Assembly (NCBI RefSeq): GCF_001429045.1
Contig: NZ_LMHY01000026.1
Coordinates: 1-64,000, forward strand
Direction: 5' to 3'
Source: Pseudomonas sp. Root71
Lineage (GTDB): Bacteria > Pseudomonadota > Gammaproteobacteria > Pseudomonadales > Pseudomonadaceae
Length of the DNA: 64,000 bases
Shown here one piece after another: positions 19,796 through 29,758 of the stretch. The notes beneath the pieces were generated by a model. The model was not told the origin of the DNA. It ran no database searches and was given only the letters and a program-made list of their open reading frames with translations. Position 1 is the stretch's first letter. Every line of letters begins with the position of its first letter. A program made the translations under genes and the position numbers.

Positions 19796-20905
19796 ATGCA
19801 CGGCGAATCTCCAATCAAACGTCGCGAATCCCGCAAGATCTGGGTCGGTAACGTGCCTGTTGGCGGCGATGCGCCTATCGCTGTGCAGAGCATGACCAAC
19901 AGCGACACCAACGATGTCGCGGCCACGGTCGCGCAAATCAATCGTCTGGAAGCGGCCGGCGTCGATATCGTGCGGGTCTCCGTACCGGACATGGACGCCG
20001 CCGAAGCCTTCGGCAAGATCAAGCAGCTGGTCAAGGTGCCTCTGGTTGCCGACATTCACTTCGACTACCGGATCGCTCTGCGCGTCGCCGAACTGGGTGT
20101 CGATTGCCTGCGGATCAACCCGGGCAACATCGGGCGCGAAGACCGCGTGCGTGCAGTGGTGGACGCCGCCCGTGACCGCGGGATCCCGATCCGTATCGGC
20201 GTGAACGCCGGTTCCCTGGAAAAAGACCTGCAAAAGAAATACGGCGAGCCGACCCCGGCGGCGCTGGTCGAGTCGGCCTTGCGCCACGTCGAGCACCTTG
20301 AACGCCTGAACTTCCAGGACTTCAAGGTCAGCGTGAAAGCCTCCGACGTGTTCATGGCCGTCGAAGCCTACCGCTTGTTGGCCAAGGAAATCGTCCAGCC
20401 GCTGCACCTGGGCATCACCGAAGCCGGTGGTTTGCGTTCCGGCACGGTGAAATCTGCCGTGGGCCTCGGTATGCTGCTCGCCGAAGGGATTGGCGATACT
20501 ATCCGCATCTCGTTGGCGGCCGACCCGGTCGAGGAAGTGAAAGTCGGCTACGACATTCTCAAGTCCCTGCACCTGCGTTCCCGTGGCATCAACTTCATCG
20601 CCTGCCCGAGCTGCTCGCGGCAGAACTTCGATGTGGTCAAGACCATGAACGAGCTGGAAGGGCGTCTCGAAGATTTGCTGGTGCCGCTGGATGTCGCGGT
20701 GATCGGTTGCGTGGTCAACGGCCCTGGCGAAGCCAAGGAAGCCCATATCGGCTTGACCGGCGGCACGCCGAACCTGATTTACATCGACGGCAAACCGTCG
20801 CAGAAACTGACGAATGACAATCTGGTGGATGAGCTTGAACGCTTGATCCGCCAGAAAGCGGCCGAAAAGGTCGAAGCTGACGCTGCCGTTATTGCGCGCG
20901 GCTGA
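19796..20905 (+). CDS. ispG: (E)-4-hydroxy-3-methylbut-2-enyl-diphosphate synthase IspG
   Basis: Fe-S enzyme of the MEP isoprenoid pathway that reduces MEcPP to HMBPP. The 369 residues include [10 protein letters not shown] and the C-terminal cluster ligands in [11 protein letters not shown] and [14 protein letters not shown]. It begins directly after rodZ and is followed by hisS, as in E. coli. Confidence 0.97.
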   Translation: MHGESPIKRRESRKIWVGNVPVGGDAPIAVQSMTNSDTNDVAATVAQINRLEAAGVDIVRVSVPDMDAAEAFGKIKQLVKVPLVADIHFDYRIALRVAELGVDCLRINPGNIGREDRVRAVVDAARDRGIPIRIGVNAGSLEKDLQKKYGEPTPAALVESALRHVEHLERLNFQDFKVSVKASDVFMAVEAYRLLAKEIVQPLHLGITEAGGLRSGTVKSAVGLGMLLAEGIGDTIRISLAADPVEEVKVGYDILKSLHLRSRGINFIACPSCSRQNFDVVKTMNELEGRLEDLLVPLDVAVIGCVVNGPGEAKEAHIGLTGGTPNLIYIDGKPSQKLTNDNLVDELERLIRQKAAEKVEADAAVIARG

Positions 20906-20942
20906 ACCTGACTGAAGAGCCGAACGAATTTAAGGATTTAAA

Positions 20943-22232
20943 GTGAGCAAGTCATTGCAAGCCATTCGTGGCATGAACGACATCCTGCCCGAACAGACCC
21001 CCCTGTGGCGTCATTTCGAAGGCACCGTTTCGCGCCTGCTGGATAACTACGGTTACAAGCAGATCCGCATGCCGATCGTCGAGTTCACCGAGCTGTTCAA
21101 GCGTTCCATCGGTGAAGTGACCGACATCGTCGAAAAAGAGATGTACACCTTCGACGACCGCAACGGCGACTCCCTGACCCTGCGCCCTGAAGGCACGGCG
21201 GCCTGTGTGCGCGCGGTGCTGGAACACGGCATCACCGGCGGCGGCCAGGTTCAGAAACTCTGGTACATCGGCCCGATGTTCCGCCACGAGCGTCCACAGA
21301 AAGGCCGTTATCGCCAGTTCCACCAGATCGGTGTGGAGGTGTTCAACCTCGACGGTCCGGACATCGACGCCGAGCTGATCGTGCTGACGTGGCGCCTGTG
21401 GGGCGAACTGGGCATCCGCGATGCGGTCAAGCTCGAGCTCAACAGCCTGGGCACCAGCGAATCCCGTGGTCGTTATCGCGAGGCACTGGTGGAGTTCCTG
21501 TCCCGGCACCTGGACAAGCTGGACGAAGACAGCCAGCGCCGCCTGAAGACCAACCCGTTGCGCGTCCTGGACACCAAGAATGCGGAGACACAGGCGATTC
21601 TGGTCGATGCGCCGAAAATGGCCGACTACCTCGACGAAGAATCCCGCGTGCACTTCGAGGGCCTCAAGGCTCGCCTGGACGCCGCCGGCATTCCTTACGT
21701 GATCAACCCGAAGCTGGTTCGCGGGCTGGATTACTACAGCAAGACCGTTTTCGAATGGGTCACCGACAAACTCGGCGCCCAGGGCACCGTGTGTGCTGGT
21801 GGTCGTTACGACGGCCTGGTCGAGCAGATGGGCGGCAAGCCGACCGCCGGCGTTGGCTTTGCGATGGGCATCGAACGCCTGGTGCTGTTGCTCGAAACCC
21901 TGGAGCAGATCCCGCAAGAGATCTCCCGTCAGGTCGACGTCTACCTCTGCGCTTTCGGTGAAGCCGCCGAACTGGCTGGCCTGACCCTGGCGGAGCGGGT
22001 TCGTGACCAGTTGCCCAACCTGCGCCTGCAAGTGAATGCCGGCGCCGGCAGTTTCAAAAGCCAGTTCAAGAAGGCCGACAAGAGCGGTGCGCTGTACGCG
22101 CTGATCCTCGGTGACGACGAAATGGCCCAGCAAGTGGTAGGTTTCAAACCCCTGCGTGGCCAGGGCGAACAACAAAGCATTGCCTGGGATGCGCTTGCAG
22201 CGCACCTGGCCACCTGCGTCGTGCAGGGTTGA
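20943..22232 (+). CDS. hisS: Histidyl-tRNA synthetase
   Basis: Class II aminoacyl-tRNA synthetase. The 429 residues begin at GTG 20943 ([15 protein letters not shown]). They show motif 2 ([21 protein letters not shown]), the histidine motifs [14 protein letters not shown] and GGRYDGL, motif 3 ([11 protein letters not shown]) and a C-terminal anticodon-binding domain. AAGGATTT precedes the start. Confidence 0.98.
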   Translation: MSKSLQAIRGMNDILPEQTPLWRHFEGTVSRLLDNYGYKQIRMPIVEFTELFKRSIGEVTDIVEKEMYTFDDRNGDSLTLRPEGTAACVRAVLEHGITGGGQVQKLWYIGPMFRHERPQKGRYRQFHQIGVEVFNLDGPDIDAELIVLTWRLWGELGIRDAVKLELNSLGTSESRGRYREALVEFLSRHLDKLDEDSQRRLKTNPLRVLDTKNAETQAILVDAPKMADYLDEESRVHFEGLKARLDAAGIPYVINPKLVRGLDYYSKTVFEWVTDKLGAQGTVCAGGRYDGLVEQMGGKPTAGVGFAMGIERLVLLLETLEQIPQEISRQVDVYLCAFGEAAELAGLTLAERVRDQLPNLRLQVNAGAGSFKSQFKKADKSGALYALILGDDEMAQQVVGFKPLRGQGEQQSIAWDALAAHLATCVVQG

Positions 22233-22273
22233 AGCTGTCTAAACAGCCGAATTAGCGATTAAGGAGTATTGGG

Positions 22274-22915
22274 GTGTCGAGTACCGAAGACGAACATTTG
22301 ATGGAATTGAAGGAATGGTGGTCACGCAACGGTAAGCCCCTGGTCACTGGTGGCCTGTTGGCGCTGGTCATCGTGTTCGGCTGGCAGGCGTTCCACAAGT
22401 ATCAGAGCAATCAGTCGCAAGGCGCCTCGATTCTCTATCAGCAATTGCTCGAAACCACGCTGACGCCTGACGGCAAGCCTGACGCGGCCCGTGTTTCGGA
22501 CCTGGCCGGCAAGCTCAACAGCGAGTTTGGCGGCAGCGCCTACGCGCAGTACGGCAGCCTGTTCGTTGCCAAGGTAGCGGTCGACAGCGGCAAGCTGGAC
22601 GACGCGGCCAGCGAGCTCAAAGCCATTGTCGCCAAGCCGGCCAACCCGGCGCTGGGCGAAATCGCCCGTCAGCGTCTGGCCCAGGTACTCGGCGCGCAGA
22701 ACAAGGCCGACGAAGCACTGAAGCTGCTCGAAGGCGATGCCGACAAGGCATTCCTGGCCACTCGCGAAGAACTCAAGGGTGACCTGCTGGTGCAGCTGGG
22801 TCGTACCGACGAGGCTAGCGCGGCGTATCAAAAAGCCAAGGCGGCACTGTCGGATGAAGCGGCGGTCGGTGGCCTGCAAATCAAGCTGGACGACCTGGCC
22901 AAAGGGGATGCGTGA
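22274..22915 (+). CDS. yfgM: YfgM family membrane chaperone/tetratricopeptide protein
   Basis: Single-pass inner-membrane protein; in E. coli YfgM forms a periplasmic chaperone complex with PpiD at SecYEG. It starts at GTG 22274 with AAGGAG upstream. A cytosolic lead (TEDEHLMELKEWWSRNGKP) precedes the helix TGGLLALVIVFGWQAF and a TPR_21-type helical domain with alternating Ala/Lys/Asp helices. Length 213. It lies in the fixed hisS-yfgM-bamB order. Confidence 0.92.
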   Translation: MSSTEDEHLMELKEWWSRNGKPLVTGGLLALVIVFGWQAFHKYQSNQSQGASILYQQLLETTLTPDGKPDAARVSDLAGKLNSEFGGSAYAQYGSLFVAKVAVDSGKLDDAASELKAIVAKPANPALGEIARQRLAQVLGAQNKADEALKLLEGDADKAFLATREELKGDLLVQLGRTDEASAAYQKAKAALSDEAAVGGLQIKLDDLAKGDA

Positions 22916-22916
22916 C

Positions 22917-24059
22917 GTGATTCGTTGGAAACATGCAGCATTGCTGGCCCTGGCCATTTTGGCCGCGGGTTGCAGCAGCAACAGCAAAAAAGAACTGCCT
23001 CCGGCCGAGCTGGTCGACTTCAAGGAAGAAGTGGTTCTGCACAAGCAGTGGAGTCGTTCAATCGGTGACGGTCAGGGCGAAACCTACAACATGCTGGTTC
23101 CGGCCATCGATGGCGATACCATCTATGCCGCCGACGTCACTGGCGTGTTGATGGCGATGGACCGCAACACCGGCGACGTCAAATGGAAGAAAGACCTCGA
23201 ACTGCCTGTCTCCGGCGCCGTGGGTGTTGGTTACGGACTGGTCACCATTGGTACGATCAAGGGTGAAATCGTTGCCCTGGACGCGATCAACGGTGAAGAA
23301 AAGTGGCGCGCTCGCGTGTCCAGCGAAGTACTGGCGCCGCCAGCCAACAACGGCGACGTCGTGGTGGTTCAGACCCAGGACGATCGTCTGATCGGTCTGG
23401 ACGCCTCCACCGGTGACCGTCGCTGGATCTATGACAGTACGCCTGCGGTACTGACCCTGCGCGGTACCAGTGCGCCGATCGTGACCAACCGCCTCGCGGT
23501 GGCTGGCCTGTCGACCGGTAAAGTGGTTGCCGTGGACATCACCAACGGCGTACCAGTGTGGGAACAGCGCGTAGCGATCCCGCAAGGCCGTTCGGAACTG
23601 GAGCGCGTGGTCGACATCGACGGTGGCTTGCTGCTGTCGGGCGAGACGCTGTATGTCGCCAGCTATCAGGGGCGCGTTGCCGCTCTGGACCTGCAAAGCG
23701 GCCGTCAGCTCTGGCAGCGTGATGCTTCCAGCTATGCCGGTGTCGCCCAGGGTTTCGGTACAGTTTATGTGAGCCTGTCTTCGGGCACCGTTGAAGGCGT
23801 CGATGAGCGTTCCACCACAGCCTTGTGGAGCAACGACTCGCTGGCCCGCCGTCAACTGTCGGCTCCGGAAGTGTTCTCCAGCTACGTTGCAGTCGGTGAC
23901 CTGGAAGGTTACCTGCACCTGCTGAGTCAGGTGGACGGTCGTTTCGTCGGCCGCGAGCGCATCGACAGCGACGGCCTGCGTGCCCGTCCGCTGGTGGTGG
24001 GTGACACGATTTATGTGTATGGCAACAGCGGCAAACTGGAAGCCCTGACCATCAAGTAA
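22917..24059 (+). CDS. bamB: Outer-membrane assembly lipoprotein BamB
   Basis: Beta-propeller lipoprotein of the BAM complex that folds outer-membrane proteins. It starts at GTG 22917, overlapping nothing but one base after the yfgM stop. The signal peptide ends in the lipobox LAAGC, and PQQ-like repeat blades follow (GVLMAMDRNTGDVKWKK, GEIVALDAINGEEKW, GRVAALDLQSGRQLWQRD). Length 380 residues. In-frame codons upstream lie in yfgM and are not used. Confidence 0.95.
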   Translation: MIRWKHAALLALAILAAGCSSNSKKELPPAELVDFKEEVVLHKQWSRSIGDGQGETYNMLVPAIDGDTIYAADVTGVLMAMDRNTGDVKWKKDLELPVSGAVGVGYGLVTIGTIKGEIVALDAINGEEKWRARVSSEVLAPPANNGDVVVVQTQDDRLIGLDASTGDRRWIYDSTPAVLTLRGTSAPIVTNRLAVAGLSTGKVVAVDITNGVPVWEQRVAIPQGRSELERVVDIDGGLLLSGETLYVASYQGRVAALDLQSGRQLWQRDASSYAGVAQGFGTVYVSLSSGTVEGVDERSTTALWSNDSLARRQLSAPEVFSSYVAVGDLEGYLHLLSQVDGRFVGRERIDSDGLRARPLVVGDTIYVYGNSGKLEALTIK

Positions 24060-24066
24060 CGACTAT

Positions 24067-24170
24067 GCTTGGGGTTTAACCCCCAAGCGGCCCCGGTTTA
24101 CCGGGGTTTGCAGCGCTTTCAAGCGTTGCCCCGAGCACCAGCCGCTGCCTCGCAGCGGCTTTTGTATTTT
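24067..24170 (+). terminator. Cluster of hairpins ending in a terminator, between bamB and der
   Basis: Successive inverted repeats: GCTTGGGG/CCCCAAGC (24067-24088), CCCCGG-TTTA-CCGGGG (24091-24106), CGCTT/AAGCG (24114-24125), and AGCCGCTGC/GCAGCGGCT (24140-24160) followed by TTTTGTATTTT. The last is a credible intrinsic terminator. The earlier ones may protect the bamB message or act as additional weak stops. Confidence 0.7.
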
Positions 24171-24195
24171 CTGAAATAACGAAGTGGAGAGCCGC

Positions 24196-25665
24196 ATGGT
24201 TCCCGTAATCGCCCTGGTGGGCCGACCGAACGTCGGCAAGTCCACCTTGTTCAACCGCCTGACCAGGACTCGTGACGCCATCGTCGGCGACTTGTCCGGT
24301 CTGACCCGTGATCGCCAGTACGGTGAGGCCAAGTGGCAAGGGCGTTCCTACATTCTGATCGACACCGGCGGTATCTCCGGTGACGAACACGGTATGGACG
24401 AAAAGATGGCCGAGCAGTCGCTGCTGGCCATCGAAGAAGCGGATGTCGTTCTGTTCCTGGTAGATGCCAAGGCCGGTTTCACCGCCGCCGACCAGATGAT
24501 CGCCGAGCATTTGCGCAAACGTAACAAGCGTTCCTACGTGGTTGCCAACAAGGTCGACAACATCGACCCGGAAATGGCCCGCGCCGAATTCGCTCCATTG
24601 GGCATGGGCCACGCGATTCCAATCGCTGGTGCTCACGGTCGTGGCATCACCCAGATGCTGGAAATCGCCTTGAGTGACTTCCCGAAAGACGATGACGAGC
24701 TGGAAGAAGGCGAGGAAGAAGACGTCGCCGAAGGCGAGGAAGCCAAGCGCATTCCTGGCCCGAGCGAAAAAGACGGGATCAAGATCGCCATCATCGGCCG
24801 TCCGAACGTCGGCAAGTCGACCCTGGTCAACCGCATGCTCGGCGAAGACCGGGTAATCGTCTACGACCAACCCGGCACCACCCGCGACAGTATCTACATC
24901 CCGTTCGAGCGTAACGACGAGAAGTACACGCTGATCGACACCGCCGGTGTGCGCAAGCGCGGCAAGATCCACGAAGAAGTCGAAAAGTTCTCCGTGGTCA
25001 AAACCCTGCAAGCGATCAAAGACGCCAACGTGGTGATCTTCGTGATGGACGCCCGCGAAGGCGTGGTGGACCACGACCTCAACCTGCTGGGCTTTGCCCT
25101 CGAGGCCGGTCGTGCGTTGGTCATCGCGATCAACAAGTGGGACGGCATGACGCCGAGCGAGCGCGACTTCGTCAAGATCGAGTTGCAGCGTCGCCTGTTC
25201 TTCGTCGAGTTTGCCGATATTCACTTTATCTCGGCACTGCACGGCACCGGCGTGGGCAACCTCTACGCCTCGGTACAGAACTCGTTCAAGTCCGCGGTTA
25301 CCCGCTGGCCGACCAGCCGCCTGACCCAGATTCTGGAAGACGCGGTCAGCGAGCACCAGCCGCCGATGGTCAACAGCCGCCGGATCAAGCTGCGTTATGC
25401 CCACCTGGGTGGCGCGAACCCGCCGATCATCGTGATTCACGGTAACCAGATCGAGAAGGTGCCGAAGTCCTACGTGCGTTACCTGGAAAACACGTATCGC
25501 CGTGTGCTGAAGCTGGTCGGTACGCCGATCCGCATCGAGTTCAAGGGTGGCGAGAACCCGTACGAAGGCAACAAGAACACGCTCACCGACCGTCAGGTCA
25601 ACAAGAAGCGTCGCTTGATGTCGCACCACAAGAAGGCCGACAAGAAGCGTCGCGACAAGCGCTGA
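24196..25665 (+). CDS. der: Ribosome-assembly GTPase Der (EngA)
   Basis: Essential GTPase for 50S subunit maturation with two tandem G domains. GRPNVGKST occurs twice (near residues 8 and 201), each with its switch and NKxD motifs (ANKVDN, INKWDG). A very acidic linker rich in Glu and Asp separates the domains, and a KH-like domain and a Lys/Arg-rich tail end the 489 residues. ATG 24196 has GGAGA five bases upstream; an upstream GTG is not needed. Confidence 0.97.
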   Translation: MVPVIALVGRPNVGKSTLFNRLTRTRDAIVGDLSGLTRDRQYGEAKWQGRSYILIDTGGISGDEHGMDEKMAEQSLLAIEEADVVLFLVDAKAGFTAADQMIAEHLRKRNKRSYVVANKVDNIDPEMARAEFAPLGMGHAIPIAGAHGRGITQMLEIALSDFPKDDDELEEGEEEDVAEGEEAKRIPGPSEKDGIKIAIIGRPNVGKSTLVNRMLGEDRVIVYDQPGTTRDSIYIPFERNDEKYTLIDTAGVRKRGKIHEEVEKFSVVKTLQAIKDANVVIFVMDAREGVVDHDLNLLGFALEAGRALVIAINKWDGMTPSERDFVKIELQRRLFFVEFADIHFISALHGTGVGNLYASVQNSFKSAVTRWPTSRLTQILEDAVSEHQPPMVNSRRIKLRYAHLGGANPPIIVIHGNQIEKVPKSYVRYLENTYRRVLKLVGTPIRIEFKGGENPYEGNKNTLTDRQVNKKRRLMSHHKKADKKRRDKR

Positions 25666-25689
25666 TCGAGGTTTTTCCCGTGGGATGGA

Positions 25690-25714
25690 AAGGGCGCCAA
25701 TGGCGCCCTTTTTC
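25690..25714 (+). terminator. Terminator after der
   Basis: AAGGGCGCC-AAT-GGCGCCCTTTTT: perfect stem followed by five T, 24 bases after the der stop. Confidence 0.9.
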
Positions 25715-25787
25715 ATGCCTGCCGTTTGGGCTATCCTCGGACTCCCCCGCGCCGCCGTAGAGCCGGGTGTAGAGCAGGGAACCACCG

Positions 25788-26936
25788 ATGATCACCAGCA
25801 AGCTGCCGAATGTCGGCATCACTATCTTCACTCAGATGTCTCAGCTCGCGGCACAGACCGGCGCGCTCAATCTGTCCCAGGGCTTTCCCGATTTCGCGGC
25901 CCCGCAGGCCCTGTGCGATGCGGTCGGCCGGCATATCGCCAGCGGCCATAATCAATATTCGCCAATGACCGGGCTGCCGGTGTTGCGTCAGCAGATCGCG
26001 GCGAAGATCGCCCGCAGTTATGGCGCACAGGTGGATGTAGATACTGAAGTGACGGTTACCCCCGGTGCGACCGAGGCGATTTTCTGTGCCATTCAGGCGG
26101 TTATCCACAGCGGTGACGAAGTCATCGTGTTTGATCCGGCATACGACAGCTACGAGCCTTCGGTGGAGTTGGCCGGCGGTCGTTGCGTGCATGTGCAACT
26201 GGGCCTGAACGACTTCAGTATCGACTTCGAGACGCTTGCCCTGGCACTCAGCCCGCGTACGCGAATGATCATCCTCAACACCCCGCACAACCCCAGTGGC
26301 GCATTGATCAGCCGTGCCGAACTCGACCAGTTGGCAGACTTGATCCGCGATCGCGACATCTACGTGATCAGCGACGAAGTCTATGAACACCTGGTGTATG
26401 ACGGTGTGCCCCACGTCAGCGTGCTGAATCATGAAGAGCTGTATCAGCGTGCCTTCGTGGTCAGCTCGTTCGGCAAGACCTACCACGTCACAGGCTGGAA
26501 AACCGGCTATGTGGTTGCACCACCGGCCCTGACGGCGGAATTGCGCAAGGTGCACCAGTACGTGAATTTTTGTGGGGTGACGCCGCTGCAATATGCATTG
26601 GCCGATTACATGGCCGAACATCCCGAACACGTCGAGGAGTTGCCGGGTTTCTATCAGGCCAAGCGTGATTTGTTCTGCGATCTGCTGCTACCGTCGCGTT
26701 TCAGCTTCACCCGGGTGACCGGCACCTATTTCCAGTTGGTCGATTACTCGCAGATCCGCCCGGATCTCAATGATGTCGAGATGGCCCTGTGGATGACCCG
26801 CGAGCACGGCGTGGCCAGTATCCCGATCTCGGTGTTCTACCAGACGCCACCGGTCGGCCAGCGCCTGGTGCGGCTGTGCTTTGCCAAGCGTGAGGAGACC
26901 CTGCGTGAAGCAGCGGAAAAACTATGCGTGATCTGA
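25788..26936 (+). CDS. PLP-dependent aminotransferase, YbdL/MtnE-like (methionine/glutamine transaminase)
   Basis: Fold-type I class I/II aminotransferase of 382 residues. Visible are the substrate segment LNLSQGFPDFAAP, the PGATEAIFCAIQ cofactor site, NTPHNPSGALIS, ISDEVYEHLVYDG and the PLP lysine in SSFGKTYHVTGWKTGY. This subgroup includes E. coli YbdL, which prefers methionine, and the glutamine transaminase K type. It overlaps the omega-amidase gene by 13 bases. The pair suggests transamination of 2-oxo acids with glutamine followed by removal of 2-oxoglutaramate. The substrate assignment is inferred. Confidence 0.85.
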   Translation: MITSKLPNVGITIFTQMSQLAAQTGALNLSQGFPDFAAPQALCDAVGRHIASGHNQYSPMTGLPVLRQQIAAKIARSYGAQVDVDTEVTVTPGATEAIFCAIQAVIHSGDEVIVFDPAYDSYEPSVELAGGRCVHVQLGLNDFSIDFETLALALSPRTRMIILNTPHNPSGALISRAELDQLADLIRDRDIYVISDEVYEHLVYDGVPHVSVLNHEELYQRAFVVSSFGKTYHVTGWKTGYVVAPPALTAELRKVHQYVNFCGVTPLQYALADYMAEHPEHVEELPGFYQAKRDLFCDLLLPSRFSFTRVTGTYFQLVDYSQIRPDLNDVEMALWMTREHGVASIPISVFYQTPPVGQRLVRLCFAKREETLREAAEKLCVI

Positions 26937-27715
26937 GTGCATTGCCCAAGCTGACCGTTGCGCTGATTCAGACGTCCCTGGCCTGGCACGACCGCCAGGC
27001 CAACCTCGAGCATTTCGAGCCACTGCTGGAGCAGGCTCGCGGCGCCGACCTGATCATTCTGCCGGAGATGTTCACCACCGGGTTCTCCATGGAATCCGAG
27101 GCCCTCGCCGAAGCGGAAAACGGCCCCACCAGCAAATGGCTGCGGGTCCAGGCGGCAAAGCTTGATGCGGTGATCACCGGCAGCGTCATCGTCCAGGCCG
27201 TCGACGGCAGCCATCGCAATCGCCTGCTGTGGGCGCGCCCGGATGGCGAGGTGTTGCACTACGACAAGCGTCACCTGTTCCGCATGGCCGGTGAGCATAA
27301 CCACTACACCCCCGGCGAACGCCAGGTGCAGTTCGAGCTCAAGGGCTGGCGAGTGCGGCCGTTGATCTGCTACGACCTGCGCTTCCCGGTGTGGAGCCGT
27401 GACGCCCAGGACACCGACCTGCTGCTGTACACCGCCAACTGGCCAGGTGCGCGGCGCCAGCACTGGAACCGCTTGCTGCCGGCGCGGGCGATCGAGAACC
27501 TGTGCTATGTCGCGGCGGTCAATCGCATCGGGACTGATGGCAAGGGCTTTGCCTATACGGGTGACAGTCAGGTGCTGGATTTTCAGGGCGAGACGCTGCT
27601 CAGTGCCGGAGAGGCAGACGGGGTGTTCACGGTGGTGCTGGATGCGGCAGAGCTGGCGGCGTATCGCACGCGGTTTCCGGCGAATCTGGATGCCGATACC
27701 TTTGAGTTCATCTGA
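26924..27715 (+). CDS. Omega-amidase / carbon-nitrogen hydrolase (YafV/Nit2-like)
   Basis: Nitrilase-superfamily amidase of 263 residues with the Glu-Lys-Cys triad in LPEMFTTGFSME, HYDKRHLFRM and LICYDLRFPVW. The set of sequence details (the aromatic-rich NWPGARRQHWNRLLPARAIEN) fits YafV/Nit2, which hydrolyse 2-oxoglutaramate and 2-oxosuccinamate. The 13-base overlap with the aminotransferase indicates coupling, and such an amidase makes a glutamine-dependent transamination irreversible. Confidence 0.85.
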   Translation: MRDLSALPKLTVALIQTSLAWHDRQANLEHFEPLLEQARGADLIILPEMFTTGFSMESEALAEAENGPTSKWLRVQAAKLDAVITGSVIVQAVDGSHRNRLLWARPDGEVLHYDKRHLFRMAGEHNHYTPGERQVQFELKGWRVRPLICYDLRFPVWSRDAQDTDLLLYTANWPGARRQHWNRLLPARAIENLCYVAAVNRIGTDGKGFAYTGDSQVLDFQGETLLSAGEADGVFTVVLDAAELAAYRTRFPANLDADTFEFI

Positions 27716-27731
27716 TATTCCGGTGTACTCC

Positions 27732-27812
27732 AAAAGATCGCAGCCTTCGGCAGCTCCTACAGGGGGTCGCGTTCCAACGTAGGAGCTGCCGAAGGCTGCG
27801 ATCTTTTGATCT
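27732..27812. repeat. REP inverted pair (REPIN), GTAGGAGCTGCCG family
   Basis: AAAAGATCGCAGCCTTCGGC and, after a short centre, the inverse copy GTAGGAGCTGCCGAAGGC with GATCTTTT. It lies between the convergent omega-amidase and leuA genes. Confidence 0.95.
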
Positions 27813-27828
27813 TAAAGCCGCACAAACG

Positions 27829-27863
27829 AAAAGGCCCCGAGGTTCACACCCCCGGGGCCTTTT
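27829..27863 (-). terminator. Terminator of leuA (bidirectional)
   Basis: AAAAGGCCCCG / CGGGGCCTTTT stem with a 13-base loop, between the leuA stop and the REP pair. The flanking A and T runs suit both directions, so it may also stop transcription from the omega-amidase gene. Confidence 0.85.
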
Positions 27864-27879
27864 GCATTTCAGCGATGGC

Positions 27880-29559
27880 TTACGCCGCTTTCGCTTCCGG
27901 CTGGCTCAGCGAGCGGTTCAGCGCACTGAACAGGGCCTTGAAGCTGGCGGTGGTGATGTTTTCGTCGATGCCGACGCCATGCACCGCACGTTCGCCATTC
28001 ACTCGCAGTTCAATGTAGGCCGCGGCCTTGGCATTGGTGCCCGCGCCGATGGCGTGCTCGTTGTAGTCCATGATTTCCACCGGTACCGGCAGGCCGGCCA
28101 CCAGCGCTTCCAGGGCACCGTTGCCCTTGCCGCGCCAGTGCAGGTTGGTCTCGCCCTGGCCTTGGCTGGCCACTTCCACTTCAACGGCGCTGTGACCGTT
28201 TTCTTCCTGCAGGCGATGGCTGACCAGCGCGTACGGGGTGTTGGCCTGCAAGTACTCGCTGTGCAGCAGTGCGTGGATCTGCTGGGCGGTCATTTCCAGG
28301 CCGAGGCGGTCGGTTTCACGCTGCACGACCTGGCTGAACTCGATCTGCATGCGACGCGGCAGGCTGATGCCGTACTCCTGCTCCAGGAGGTAGGCGATGC
28401 CGCCCTTGCCCGACTGGCTGTTGACGCGGATGACCGCCTCGTAGCTGCGGCCGATGTCGGCCGGGTCGATCGGCAGGTACGGTACTTCCCACAGTGCATC
28501 GGATTTCTGCTGGGCGAAGCCCTTGCGGATCGCATCCTGGTGCGAGCCGGAGAATGCGGTATGCACCAGGTCGCCGACGTACGGGTGACGCGGGTGCACC
28601 TGGATCTGGTTGCACTCTTCAACGACTTTGCGCACGCCGTCGATGTCGGAGAAGTCCAGCTCAGGGTTCACGCCCTGGGTGTAGAGGTTCAGGGCCACGG
28701 TCACGAGGTCGACGTTACCGGTACGCTCGCCGTTGCCGAACAGGCAGCCTTCGACACGGTCGGCACCAGCCATCAGGCCCAGTTCGGTGGCGGCAACGCC
28801 AGTGCCACGGTCGTTGTGGGTGTGCAGGCTGATGATCACGCTGTCACGACGGTTGATGTGGCGGCCGAACCATTCGATCTGGTCGGCATAGATGTTCGGG
28901 GTCGCGCATTCCACCGTGGCCGGCAGGTTGAGGATCATCTTGTGCTCGGGCGTCGGGTTCCAGACCTCGATCACCGCGTCGCAGACTTCCTTGGCGAACT
29001 CCATTTCGGTGGCACTGAAGGTTTCTGGCGAGTATTCGAAGGTCCACTCGGTGTCCGGCTGCATGGCCGCGTATTTGACGAACAGCTTGGCGGCGTTCAC
29101 GGCGATGGCCTTGACCCCGTCCTTGTCCTGGTTGAAGACAATGCGGCGGAAGGAAGGGGAGGTCGCGTTGTACAGGTGAACGATGGCTTTCTTCGCGCCG
29201 CGCAGGGATTCGAAGGTGCGCTCGATCAGGTCTTCACGGCCCTGGGTCAGCACCTGGATGGTGGTGTCGTCCGGGATGTGGTTGCCTTCGATCAGGGTGC
29301 GGACGAAGTCGAAGTCGGTTTGCGAGGCGGCCGGGAACGACGCTTCGATTTCCTTTACGCCGACCTGCACCAGGGTTTTCCAGAAGCGCAGCTTCTTGAC
29401 GGCGTCCATCGGCTCGATCAGCGACTGGTTGCCGTCACGCAGGTCGGAACTGCACCAGATCGGCGCGGCGGTGATGGTTTTCGACGGCCAGGTGCGGTCC
29501 GGAATGTCGATGGTCGGGAACGCGCGGTATTTCGAAGACGGGTCTTTGAGCATGCTCAT
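27880..29559 (-). CDS. leuA: 2-isopropylmalate synthase LeuA
   Basis: First committed step of leucine synthesis: acetyl-CoA plus 2-oxoisovalerate. The 559 residues show the metal/catalytic motif [16 protein letters not shown], the HTHNDRGTG segment and a C-terminal regulatory domain (ACT-like leucine site). It is the long LeuA type 2 form that starts [15 protein letters not shown] 29559 has AAGGA at good spacing; a second ATG two codons on is possible. A leader ORF and paired segments upstream suggest attenuation control. Confidence 0.97.
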   Translation of the reverse strand: MSMLKDPSSKYRAFPTIDIPDRTWPSKTITAAPIWCSSDLRDGNQSLIEPMDAVKKLRFWKTLVQVGVKEIEASFPAASQTDFDFVRTLIEGNHIPDDTTIQVLTQGREDLIERTFESLRGAKKAIVHLYNATSPSFRRIVFNQDKDGVKAIAVNAAKLFVKYAAMQPDTEWTFEYSPETFSATEMEFAKEVCDAVIEVWNPTPEHKMILNLPATVECATPNIYADQIEWFGRHINRRDSVIISLHTHNDRGTGVAATELGLMAGADRVEGCLFGNGERTGNVDLVTVALNLYTQGVNPELDFSDIDGVRKVVEECNQIQVHPRHPYVGDLVHTAFSGSHQDAIRKGFAQQKSDALWEVPYLPIDPADIGRSYEAVIRVNSQSGKGGIAYLLEQEYGISLPRRMQIEFSQVVQRETDRLGLEMTAQQIHALLHSEYLQANTPYALVSHRLQEENGHSAVEVEVASQGQGETNLHWRGKGNGALEALVAGLPVPVEIMDYNEHAIGAGTNAKAAAYIELRVNGERAVHGVGIDENITTASFKALFSALNRSLSQPEAKAA

Positions 29560-29584
29560 CGGGAAATCCTTATTGTGTTGGCCG

Positions 29585-29727
29585 AAAAAAGGCGGCCTGC
29601 CGGTGGATCAAAAGTTCTTGGAGTACAGCCTGGGACGAGACACCACGATTCAGCCCGGCAGTCGTGCACTGACGAGGCACAGGCTGCGGTGCTGGCGGAG
29701 CTGAATGAGGGTGTGAGAGGTTTTCAT
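29585..29727 (-). promoter_or_regulatory. Candidate leucine-attenuator leader of leuA
   Basis: Downstream of the start of a 25-codon ORF, four short segments occur in order on the minus strand: 1 CAGCCTG (29686-29680), 2 CTGCCGG (29661-29655), 3 CAGGCTG (29632-29626), 4 CCGGCAG (29603-29597), followed by TTTTTT (29590-29585). Segments 1 and 3 are complementary, as are 2 and 4, in an interleaved order, so the pairs exclude each other or form a pseudoknot. The layout resembles an attenuator, though 2:4 leaves seven bases before the T-run, which is not textbook. Confidence 0.45.
29650..29727 (-). CDS. Candidate leuA leader peptide, 25 aa
   Basis: ATG 29727 opens a frame coding MKTSHTLIQLRQHRSLCLVS plus ARLPG, stop TGA 29652-29650, 91 bases before leuA on the same strand. 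Five of 25 codons are leucine, mostly CTC, a codon used less than CTG in this genome. The complementary segments 1 and 2 lie within it. The ribosome site (GAAGG directly before ATG) is poor, and the peptide lacks a run of consecutive leucines, so the call is tentative. Confidence 0.45.
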   Translation of the reverse strand: MKTSHTLIQLRQHRSLCLVSARLPG

Positions 29728-29739
29728 GCCTTCAACCCT

Positions 29740-29758
29740 AACCTTGGGGGGGAAGGTT
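29740..29758 (-). promoter_or_regulatory. Small hairpin ahead of the leuA leader ORF
   Basis: AACCTT / AAGGTT with a loop of seven C on the minus strand, ending 12 bases before the leader ATG. It could limit access to the weak leader ribosome site. The rest of the 29760-29920 gap is AT-rich and probably holds the promoter, but I see no clear -35/-10 pair. Confidence 0.3.
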
